The notes beneath the pieces are model-generated. The model was not told the DNA's origin. It did not search any database and worked only from the letters and a program-made list of their open reading frames with translations. Shown piece after piece: positions 28,101 through 40,100 of a stretch of 64,000 nucleotides of DNA. The DNA is taken from assembly GCF_036898095.1 (NCBI RefSeq), contig NC_090735.1:7692161-7756160 (forward strand), written 5' to 3'. This stretch comes from Palaemon carinicauda (Eukaryota; Arthropoda; Malacostraca; Decapoda; Palaemonidae). A program made the translations under genes and the position numbers. Numbering within the stretch: position 1 is the first letter of the stretch; each line of letters opens with the position of its first letter.

Positions 28101-31100
28101 CAGGACCAGATGGCCTAAAACCCGAACTATATAAGGCACTAGGAAAAAGCAAAATATGTCTTGAAACCTTACAGAAATGTTTTCAAAATGAGTTGGACGA
28201 AAAAGAAAAACCAAATATGTGGAAGAAGTCAAGAACAAAGATGATTGAAAAGAAAAGAAGGCCAATGGCAAAAGACTTAAGACCCATAGCTCTATTAGAT
28301 ATTTCTTATAAAATATTCATGATGATGGTGAAAGAGGAAATAGAAGACCACATAAGAATGAATGAAGAAGACAATGAATGTCAAGCAGGATTTACAGGTG
28401 GAGGCAGGATAGAGGACAATATCTTTATATTACAGTATTGTGTGGAAGAGAGCTATAGTAACAAGAAACCTCTAATAGTAACTGCGATAGATTTTAGTAA
28501 AGCATTTGACTCTGTAAAAAGGGAGGTAATAATAGAAGTTTTAAAAGAATATAAAATTAACACCAAAATCATAAGTGCAATTGCAAATATTTATCAAGGA
28601 GATACTACGGGCATTGACTTAGGAGAAGGTATAGAACAAGAAATGGAGGTTACAAGTGGAATTAAACAAGGTTGCACAGGATCAACTTCACTTTTTAAAC
28701 TGATTACGTATATTGTCATGAAGAAAATAGAAGAGGAAGGAAACGGTTTCAGAAATCAATTAATAAAGATAGAATCATTATTTTTTTGCAGATGATGCCT
28801 TAATAATTGCACAGGATATACATAATGCTAAGCGTAACATTCAGATATTAGTAGAAACTAGTAAAAAATGTGGGTTGGAAATTAATAAAGAAAAGAGTAA
28901 TACTGTATTATGATTTACAATATGAAAGAAAAGCCAGATAACATAGAGGGAATCAAAGTAGTAGAAAGTTTAACATACTTAGGAATAAAGCTAGACAATA
29001 GTAGGAATATATTTAAAACTCAGAAAAGGGTAATGATAGAAAAGGCACAAAAATTAGCTAATCTAACATATTCAGTTATAGAGAAAAGTTGCAATAAAGT
29101 GATGATAGGAAAAACGTTCTGGAAAAGTATTGCTTTACCATCTATTTTGTATGGAACAAATGTTATAAATCTAACAGAAACTGAAATAGAGAAACTACAA
29201 AGAATAGAGAATGGGGTATATAGGAAGATTTTAAGTGCCACTAAAAGCACAGCTAATACTGCTCTAAGAGGGGAGATAGGTGCATCTTCTATGAAAGCAA
29301 GGGTGATGGATGGGAAGCTGCAGTACTTAAATCGTACCCTGAATGGAAAGAAGGAAATACTGAAAATAATTATCCAGGATATTCAAGAAAAAGAAGGAAG
29401 ATGGTGGAAACAACCTGCAAAGTATTTGGAAGAATTAAGTTTAGTTATAAGACAAATAAGAAGAATGAACAAGGCAGAAATAAAAACGGAAACCAGAAAG
29501 TGGGATACTGAAAAGTGGAAAGAAGAAATAGAAAGTAAAGTGAGCTTAGAAATATATAGAACGTGGAAGAAAGAAAAAAAAGAGTTAATTTATGACAATA
29601 CATTTGCTTCAGTGATATTTTTTAGAGCAAGAACTAATACGTTAAAACTAAATATTGTAAATAGACACAATGGAGGGAATGTAAACTGTAATTTTTGTGA
29701 AAATGAGGAGGAAGATTTGATACATTTTTTGTTATTTTGCCAGGAATATAGAAAAGAAAGGAATAAAGTAATTGAGCTACAACAACCATACGACGAAGAC
29801 CCAAAAAAAATAGTAGGATTATTTTTATTTAGTGAAACAAATATAGAAAAGAAAAAAGAAGTATTGAACATAATGTGGAAGAAAAGACAAAACAGTACAA
29901 GAAGATAAGCGTTAGAGGCGCCGTTGTAAAGGCTATGCCTCACCCCAGAACCTGAACCTGAACCTGAACCTCTACACAAGAAAACCACGTAACCTTACCT
30001 ACAAGCCATATCCCTACCTAACGGGGGTGGGCTAATGCCCCCCTGCGATCCCTCCTTACACTGCCATATTCTTAGCTTACACTGTTTGATTCGTAACCCA
30101 TTTCACTCCTACCAAGGTAACACAATCATGTTTCTTAAATTAAAAATATTTTACAAGTTAAAATAAAGTTTACTTTTGTCCCAACGAATTACATCCGCCC
30201 CCTAGCTTTTGCAATGACCCATTACTCAAAGTCACCGAAGTCACTATCTTTGAGTGGTATTTTCTTCTTTCCAAGGGACTTTTTTTTTGTGGTGGGCTGA
30301 ATTGACCGGTAATTAGCAAAGGAGTAGGGTATAGGGAAGGACCAGTACTTCAGAGTTATGGATATTGAGCTGGTAAACAGGCTTGACTAATTTCAGGAAT
30401 GCCTTCGTTTTGCACCCAGTATCCTTCAAATAGCATTTTTTAATACAGTAATGTAGGCTATAAAGCAAAGTAGTTTATAGGATATGTTTCTGTGTCCCGA
30501 ATTTCTGTAGTACAGATCTTTTAAGTACTTGTTACTGCAATTCGATAGTATTGGTGTGCACACTGAGATCATCCGGACTCACAAAATTAATGCTATGGTT
30601 AACAGTGCAGTGTGGAAGAACTTTATCCTTGATATTACTATTAGCCCTCCAGCAGTCCAAAATCATGGTAGTTTTTAGGTGAACGAACTCTCATAAAATC
30701 AGGATCAATGTCTTCTTAGAACGATCCTTGATAACCTTGAAGAAAGTCTCATGTGTTTCCCGGTCAATCCCGCTGAACACCCATTTGCCATCGCTCCTGC
30801 TACCAACATTGTACTGTATTTCCACTTTCCAAACTTACTCTCGTCTTTCTCGATGATATGTCCTGGTCCACCAATCTTCTTCCTGTCCATCATTAAAATG
30901 TCCACATACACACGTCCCAACAAAAATTATACATACCAGTCCATGAGTGTATGTGATGTGAACTCTGTAGATGTGGCCAATAGTGTTCTAGAGTATACTA
31001 TACGTAAACCATACTAAAATAGCAAATACATCTTCGATCGATAGTTTTAAATATAAAAAAAAAGCCTTCATGTTTAGGAGCAATCTTCCTATGGCAATAA

Positions 31101-34100
31101 CTGTTAGATCACTGCAAAAATCTTAGGTTGGCCATTGTTTGATGTTTTTTTGTCATATTTAAAATGCATTTCACCAATCCAACACTTTAAACTATCACTG
31201 GAATAATCCCCCAAGAGTCCCATTTTATCATCATCATCATCTCTTCCCACACCTATTGACGCAAAGATATACTGTATAATTCATCGATCTTGGTAAAATT
31301 TGCAATCCTTACAATACTGTATTGTATTGGATTGATCCAATTAATAAATGATTCACAAGTATCTTCGCACTGATATGTTACTATCTTTGTGCCTCGTGGG
31401 TGAAGAATGAGCATCTCTGACCCTTGATTGACGCTCTCATTACCCTGTTGGAATTTTTGGAAATATGGAATTTTGATCGGATAAAAAGAAGCCACTGAGC
31501 TTCGAAAGTGTTCAAGTTCCCAGATCGACAGAATGGCACTCCTGGTTCGGTATCTGTCCCGTCGTTGCCTATGGCGTAGAACCTCCCCTTTAGAGCCCAC
31601 TATTTCTATGATAGTGGAGTTCTTACTAAACATCAAGGGGGAAAACTCTTTAGACTGAACGGACTCAGCATCTCTTCGTTGATCCTGATCAACTGTTACT
31701 ATGTCATGTGAGAGTGCTGAGACGCTATCTTAAATGAACTTCTAGAGCTCGCCCACACATTAAACAACATTTTGTTAGCACGGGCAGGATAAAAACGAGA
31801 GTCACAAAGAGCACGATCTCTGCATGGATTCGCCAGGTAATCAAACAAGAGCTGAATCCTGACTTTCCCTGAAGAGATTGGAGACTCAGAGCTCATAATG
31901 TCAGGGGCATGAGTATGTCCCTCGCATTTAAGAGAAACTTCTCTGTGACGCAGGTTCTACAAGCTGGTGTCTGGAAGCGTCACCATCTGCAAGATATAAT
32001 CCACAGGAACCTGGATACCTTCTCCATAGGTCCTGTGGAAGCAGCACAACAAATTGTGTAAGCTATCTCGGCTTTCTTATAGTATAAGTAGCAGTTGGTC
32101 AAGGGCAGACGTTACCCTGCTTTAGTCTGGGATGAATGGACAGAATGCCTGGCCTTTTCTTCCTTCATCCTCCTCTGTCTTAGGGTACAGTATCTGGATG
32201 ACTCTGCAAGGTGGGTTACCTGTGACTGCAGGTAATAAATACCCATTTCCCTTTTGTATCCTGAAATATATTACAGTATATATTTGTTATGTCCCCATCT
32301 TCCGTGTGAGGGGGAGGAGGGCAGTGTCTAGGTTAAGTGAGAGGAGTGCTATACACTTCGATAATCTTACCTGGTCAAGTCACAATGCTTAAAGTTTCCA
32401 AACACTTTCACCACTATTGCCCAGGCTGTCAACTCTCTTGCATGACATACTAAGTGTTCGCTCAGTAGCAAATGTGCCCCTTTCACACTCGCTTGAGCTC
32501 AGAGCTTAACCCAAGGTCAGGTTCTCAGCCAGTTAGGTTTTGGACCCCATCTAAGGGTGAGCCTCCATAGTGAAAGGAAATGGTTTGTATCATTGTATGG
32601 TTAGGAAAATAAGATTGCTTCCAAATTTGTAAAGTTTCTATTGTAATATAAGTGAGTAATTTATGGCATAGAATTATTGCTAACATAGATAAGTTTAGGG
32701 TTTAGATTAATATTTTAGGTAAAACTGAATATATGATTGTATATATGTGGGTAGATAGTGAATAAAGTAAAGTATATGTAGACATGTGTTTGATTCAGGT
32801 TCATAGTAACCCCTAAGACCCAAAAGCACCTGAAGCCCCAAAGACTATTAGCAATTGCAGGACCAAGAGAAAGATATCCAAGAACTCTTGTGTCGCTCTG
32901 GTTTCATGAAACCATCAACTGATGAAGGGCTTGAAAGTCCATCATGGGTAAGGTCTCACAAAGTTAGGGATATTGACTCCTCTCTAGCATTTACTTGTTT
33001 ACTTGTTTTGGGTTTAAATCCAACCCTCCACTGAAGTCGAGTGAACTACTTCTCGGCCGGGTCCATATTAATCATCTAACGAAACATTTTCATTATAACT
33101 TATACAATTCTTTGATTGTAGCATCTTCCAAATCATATGATCTTGTGAAAAGTAATGTCTAGTTTCTTCTTAAATTCAATTGCTCCCTTTAGGTCCTTCA
33201 TTTCAGTTGGCAGTTTATTATAATGTCTAGACGCACAGTAGCTAAAAGCCCTTTCACCAAATTTACTATTTGTTCTTGGTTCAGATAGCCTATGTTTGCC
33301 ACTCATGTGTCTTGTGTTAACATTTGTTTCTAGTTCTAGTTTATTCAGGCATTCTTATAGATATTTGAGAAGAACCTGTCAGTAGCTCAGGTATTAAAGG
33401 CTAGAACCTGGAAATAAAAGACAACGTTTACCTCCAGCTACCTATGGTAGTATACCAAGTCCTTGGATACTTCTATTAGAGTATTCAGGTTTGTATAGTT
33501 AGAAAAAATGCAAGTTACGTACTTTTAAAATTTGTGATTTCATGGTCGAGTTGTATTCCTTTTCAGTTGAAGCATAAACAGAGAAACAGCTCCTAGCAGA
33601 ATATACATGTAGTTAATAAAAGTTAAATTTGATCTACAGTAGTACCTCAGTTTTCGAGTTTAATTTGTTCAGGAAGCGAGCTCAAAACTAAAATGCTTGT
33701 TAACTAAAAAAAAATTTCCTTTAAGAAATAAAGTAAACTAACTCAATGCATTCCACACATCCATATTTACACATATACTCTTTTTGGGCTCAAGCCATGG
33801 CGTCCTGATGGAAGGATCCTTTTTGGTAGCTTCCTTGGGTAATCACTACTAGGATTTTCCCAGAGAATTAAACCACAGGTTATCACAGAATTCTAACTTC
33901 TGGAGCGAGTATCCTAAGGGTTTCCCCATAAGACATCGTGTATCAACAGGGGACACGCATGTATTAACGTGCCACATAGCTATCTACACCCCATATAGAG
34001 TTAACGCTTCAATATGGCGGACAGAGAGCGGCTGGGAGCTGAGCCGCAGCCAATCTAGATGTGGCGATATCGGTACTCGCGATGTAAACAGACGGACGCC

Positions 34101-37100
34101 ATTGCTTTTGATGACGTCACGTCCGTCCTCATTCCTTTTGCTAGTAGCTCGCTCGATTGGACGTATTTTTCCCTTTGTGCGACTTTATCTGCTTGCATCC
34201 TCGCCATGTCTCAACCTTCAGCTTCACCTTCTTCTGGAAAGTTGAGTACAAAGGTTTAAGTATTGTTTAAATAAGCTCTGACCGTAAAGTAAATCTTACT
34301 TTTCGAGATATTTGCTTAATTGTGGCAGAGCTTTGCCAGACCGGTCAGCGCCATTTTATGACGCTGCTGTTGCTTGCATGCCTTATTTAGTTAGCCGCAA
34401 CAGCCTTACCGGTATATAAATTACTAATCAGCGCTATTAGTTATTTAGTCTTCATAGCTAGGAACTTTTATCGTGTTTTTGACGCATTAGTTAGGGTCTT
34501 CGCTGACCCCATACCAGTAGGCTTTGATTAGCCCCTAGGCCAGTGAGCCTATACCAGTGTTAATGCATGATATTTCAGTGATCCTAGTGTTAGTTATGAA
34601 GATTTTGGCATTATTTTACAATACCATTGACAGTGATGCAAGTGTTTTTTGCCTTCAGGGACCATATAGGGGGTAGGTTATCTTGAGTGCCTTGCTAACC
34701 TAACCTTATGATAGGACCCCTATATGCTCTCTTCATCCCTAGCCCTAGGGCTTCCCTCTGGTAATCTTGTACCCTATTACATGTGATAGGACAAGACTCC
34801 TCAGAGTACTGTATCGCCTCCCCACCTAAGGGAATGACCCCTCCCTTAGTGTTGCGGGCCTTAAAGGTAGGATCACCTCCTTTAAGCTGAATCGGTCCTT
34901 GACCTTTTCCTTGCGATACGTCTTCTCCCTTCCTTGATTAGGGTCTAACAACCCTAATCCAGGTTAGGTTGGGAGGGCTGGTTTATGTACCTTGCTGAAA
35001 TATACGCGTGCACCGTTTTTCAGTTGGTCCACCTACTATAGGTTAGGGTGAGCATCTCCCTTCCTAGGTGGCCGCTCTGGTGCATAACCCATCCTTTCTT
35101 ATAAGAAGACCCTTTCCCCCCCCCAACCTATCTCTTGCCTAGCCTAACCTACCAGTAGGTTAGGCTTCATATGTCCCCTGTCCTACACTCCACCCTAGGC
35201 TGGAGTGCTGGACCCCGTGGTGCTCCCAGTGTTGTCCGCTCTGATACATAGACCCTCCATAGTGCTATGGAGTCAGTTATCATTTGGTCGACATGAAGAG
35301 TCTCCACCCCTTCTTTGGGTACACCCTGTCCTCTCTTGGACTGCCTTAGCCCCCGGCCTTTGCGGCCCCTGCTTAGGATGATAGATTCACCTCTATCATG
35401 GTGGTACCTTTTCCAGAGGTGTCTTGACTGGGCTAATACAGCCTTGCCATCCCACCTCCATCTTTGGTGCTTGTCCCTTGCCGCCTCTACCCCGGCATTA
35501 CCGCCGCTACGGGTGACTTCCTTATCCTTGCCGCCTTCCCCCGAGTGCCGGGGGATCGCCGCCGGCCGCTGGCTTACCGCCGTGGCCTCTCCATTCCCTC
35601 ATAGCCTCGGCACACTGCCGACCCCTCCCGGAGTGCCGGCACTAGCAGCCGGCCCCCGGCCCCGGCTATGCTCCTTTATCCTTACCCCTGTCACCCTCCG
35701 ACTGCCTCCGGCTGCCGGAACCGCCGCTCCTTGCCGGCGGCCGCCGCTACCGGCTGCCGCCACCCTGGCTTCTTTTGACCATAGAATGATCATTCTTGAA
35801 TGCCAGAAACTCTGCTCGAGCGGCTTCCGGCGTGCCGGGGGTATGCCGGACCCGTCCGGAGGCGGCAAGATGCCTTGCACCCCTTCTCTCAGCTATCTTT
35901 ACTAGCGATAGCTCCTAAAAACCGCACCTAGACGGCTTGTTAATGCAGACAAACTGGTACGGAATCGTACACTTTGTTCAGTTTTCACTCTGTCTTCTTG
36001 CGTGTTTCATCTTTCCAGCACGCTACGTGTAATTGGCACGTCTGGTTGCCGGAACCTTACTAGGATCTCATGATCCCCAGACTTTCTTGATAAGATTTCA
36101 AGCCTAGTCTATAATATGGTTATTCTAGATGGAATTCCCATTATCAAGACACCTTCCATGGAGGCCTACGGCCACCTGGGACTGTCCGATGCTACGGCAA
36201 CCAGCCGGGCGGGTTACACGAGGCATGCGTCTGTCTCCTTTCACCCACCCTTCTGTGCATCACAATTAATTTATGTTAATATTAACTTGTTAATAATTAA
36301 CTTTATATACGAGCCATATTATGACTCTACAATACTCATCGTCTCTTTCTTTTACAGGAGGAGTACGTCACGTGTGACCACGACTTCTGCGCGGTCCGTC
36401 GGCCACACTTCTATGGACACACGGCGTGTAGGACACACGCCCCTTGTGCTCACAAGAGAGGGGATCTCAAGTACTGGGGCCCCACCACCTGTTCGGTCTG
36501 CCAAGAATGCTTACAGAAAGCATTCTATGATTCTCCCTCAGCGGAGATTCGGGACACTGCTCGGGACAACCTACGCAAGTGGGTACGTGGCTTTCAAAAG
36601 AACGCCACTGGACCATACCTAGCCACAGAAGAAATGAGGTCTTTGCTGTTCCCAAAGGCCTCACCAGACTCAGTGGTCCCAGTCGAACAGATCCCCGTAG
36701 TCCAGATTACAGTGGAACCTGATGTTGTCATGGCTCAGTCCATGAATGATTGTCACCTGGATTCAGAACATGATGAACGCATGTCAGAGATCTCGGAGGA
36801 CGCCGAGAAAACCCTTATGGCCCAGGGTGAAGGGGAGGATGATGAAGAAGAGGACCGGGTAGTGTATACCGAGTCCGATAAGGAGGATGCCCCTCCCTCC
36901 ATCCCCCCTTCTACTCCTACACCGACGGAAGTGTCTCTCCCGTCTACGTCCTCCACCACGACTCCTCTACCTACGGCACAGGATATGATTCGGCTCATTG
37001 AATCCGTGATGGAGCAGAAGCTCCAAGAAACTCACCAGATCATTCGGTCGATGGGAGGTTCCAAGGAATCTCGCAAAATCTCCATCAAGGACCTCCCCGC

Positions 37101-40100
37101 ATGCTCGAGCGACAATCCGTGGCGATTCGCCGAGCATATGGTCATCGCTGACGACAAGATCTTCGTCAGCGATAAGATCGGTTCCATACCCCTGGAAGAA
37201 GTGGAGTTCTTCCCCCGCTTTGAGGCGTATCCGGACTGTTACGTCCGTCTACGTTCAGAACCATCCTCAAAGGAAGAGACCGAACCGAAGGAGAAAATAG
37301 TGTTCGATCTCTCGAAGGCCCAGGCTATGCTTGCCAAAGCGCTTAAGAGCAGAGGCTTTACCTGCTCTGGACTTCCGGCTCTGAGCAAGAAGTACCCCAC
37401 CTACGTTGCGCCCGATGAAGTGGTGATACCCTTCACGGAAAAGGCCTTCGCTGCCTGCCTTAAGGCTGTAGAAGAAGGGAAATCCTGCCCTGCATTGGAG
37501 GAATGCAGACCTTTCTCCGCAGTCACCCCGCCCGATACTAAACACTGGAAGGATGTGCAACACACCTTCGTGGTGGGCAAACTAGATCCTGACGTTGCTG
37601 GACGTCAGTTTAATGAGGACCTCCCCAAGCTAAACGATCACCTCCTTCGTAGGGAACAGGAAACGAAGGAGAGGCTGGCAGCATCTCTCACTCTCCAGGT
37701 CCAGATGGACGTAATGGCTGGTGACACCAGAGTCCCTGACCATTACATGGTCCTTGCCAAATCTCATATGGCAACCTTAGTCAAGGATCTGTACCACTTC
37801 ATGCGAGCTCGTAGAGCCTGCAGAGAATTCGTGTTCTCCAGTGCCACTGTCAGACACGAACCCCGGAAACTGATTTCCTCCAACATCTGGGGCAAGTACC
37901 TCTTCCCGTCTGATCTAGTGAAAGAGATCACAGACAAGGCCGCATCTGAGAACAGGAACCCTCTCAACAAATGGGGCATGTCTAGGAAGAGAAAGCCCTC
38001 TCAGGATGACGGTCCTCAGCCTAAGAGGAAGCAGTCGAAGCATAGACCCCAGCAACGTCAGCACAGACGTCAGTTTCCGGCACCCGCTACTCCCCAAGTG
38101 GCCGCTCAGCCGCCACAGACCTTTCAGTTGGTCCCACAGCCGGTTTTGTCCTCATCACCGGCCTTCAACCCCGCCTTCGAGCAGCACTCCACTACCTTTC
38201 GTCCCAAGGGTAGAAGCTCAGGCAGGGGTTCCGGCAGAGATTCCTCTCGCCGGCCCTCCAGAGGCAGAGGAGGACAGGGAGCTAGCGGCCGAGGCAGCAA
38301 GTCCTCGGGACCCCAGAAGCAATGAAGTGCTTCCGGTGGGAGGAAGACTCCGCCACTTCCAGGATCGCTGGACCTTCGACTCCTGGGCACACAGCATCAT
38401 CAAGAAAGGTCTGGGCTGGAGCTGGGCGCAACCACCCCCAACCTTCCAGCAATTCTTCCAACGTTCAACCCCCCTCCTGGAAGAATATGTGCTAGACCTC
38501 TTGAACAAGAAGGTGATAAGAAGGGTGAAGTCCACAAGGTTCCAAGGGAGACTGTTTTGTGTCCCCAAGAAAGACTCAGACAGACTCAGAGTCATTCTGG
38601 ACTTATCCCCCCTCAACGTATTCATATCGAACAACAAGTTCAAGATGCTGACTCTTCAACAGATCAGAACCCTCCTGCCTCGAGGGTCTTTCACGGTCTC
38701 GATAGACCTGGCGGACGCATACTGGCACATACCAATGAACCATCACGCTTCCTCCTACCTAGGATTCCGACTCCAACGGAAAAGCTATGCCTTCCGGGCC
38801 ATGCCCTTCGGACTCAACGTGGCCCCTCGGATATTCACAAAGCTAGCGGACGCAGTAGTACAACAGCTCCGCATCCGAAACGTCCAGGTGATGGCCTACC
38901 TCGACGACTGGCTAGTGTGGGCGCCCTCGCCCGAGGATTGTATAGAATCCTGCAGAAAAGTTACCCAGTTTCTCGAACACCTGGGATTCCAGATAAACGC
39001 GAAAAAGTCTCGCCTATCTCCAGCTCAGAAGTTCCAATGGTTAGGCATCCACTGGAATCTTCAGTCACACCGCCTTTCCATTCCAGCAAAGAAAAGGAAG
39101 GAAATAGCAGGGTCTGTCAAGCGACTGTTAAAATCCAAACGGATCTCAAGACGCCAGCAGGAACAAGTTCTAGGCTCTCTACAGTTCGCCTCGATCACAA
39201 ACCCAGTGCTTCGTGCACAGCTAAAGGATGCAGCGGGAGTCTGGAGACGTTCCGCATCCATCGCTCGAAGAGACCTCAAGAGACGGCTCCCAAGCAGACT
39301 TCGACTTCTTCTAAAGCCGTGGTCAGAAGCGAGGGCCCTAAAAAGGTCCCTTCCTCTCCAACACCCACCTCCATCTCTCAACATCCATACGGACGTTTCG
39401 TTGGAGGGTTGGGGAGGTCACTCCCACCAAAAACAGGCTCAAGGCACTTGGTCTCCTCTATTCAAGACGTTTCACATCAACATCTTGGAGGCCATGGCGG
39501 TTCTTCTGACACTGAAGAAACTCTCCCCGCCCCCGTCGATACACATTCGCCTGACCCTGGACAGCTCTGTGGTAGTGCGTTGTCTCAATCGCCAGGGCTC
39601 AAGATTGCCCAAGATAAATCAGGTGCTCCTGACAATCTTCCGTCTGGCAGAAAGGAAGAAATGGCACCTGTCTGCAGTTCACCTACAAGGATTCCGCAAT
39701 GTGACAGCGGACGCTCTATCTCGGACAAACCCGATAGAGTCGGAATGGTCTCTAGACGCAAGATCATTCTCCTTCATCTCTCACCGAGTCCCAGAACTCC
39801 AGATCGACCTCTTCGCAACGAGCGACAACCATCAACTTCCTCGATATGTAGCCCCGTACGAGGACCCCAAAGCGGAAGCGGTGGACGCCATGACCTTGGA
39901 TTGGAACAGATGGGCCAAGATTTACCTGTTCCCTCCCACCAATCTTCTGCTGAAAGTCCTCTCCAAATTGAGAACCTTCAAAGGGACAGCAGCTCTAGTG
40001 GCTCCCAAGTGGCCCCGCAGCAACTGGTACCCCTTGATCCTGGAGATGCAGCCAACGCTGATCCCCCTCCCAGACCCAGTTCTCTCCCAGCAAATACAGA

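Larger units (their letters stand above)
25290..29985 (+). mobile_element. LINE with PHD-finger ORF1, in CCNC intron 1
   Basis: Two-ORF non-LTR retrotransposon with very A-rich coding strand, unlike its neighbours. ORF1 25563-26537, ORF2 26462 to 29908 (broken), 3' tail of CTGAAC repeats at 29947-29971. The 5' limit is uncertain. The clade could not be fixed by eye; the gene order resembles CR1/Nimb-like elements. Confidence 0.82.

Noticed and set aside
29947..29971. CTGAAC repeats as possible telomeric DNA
   Set aside because: The arthropod telomere repeat is TTAGG; four units at a LINE 3' end are better read as a LINE tail.
34640..35165. Scattered cctaacct/aggttagg words as interstitial telomere
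   Set aside because: Not in tandem array; isolated words in a DIRS-B leader.
35315..35905. 196-codon plus-strand open frame, P/L/A-rich
   Set aside because: Result of GC-rich composition in the DIRS-B leader; no ATG context or motif, and the opposite strand is open too.
36116..36622. 168-codon frame as a separate gene
   Set aside because: Its 5' part may be DIRS-B Gag exon 1, but the 3' part runs in the wrong frame over the Gag finger.
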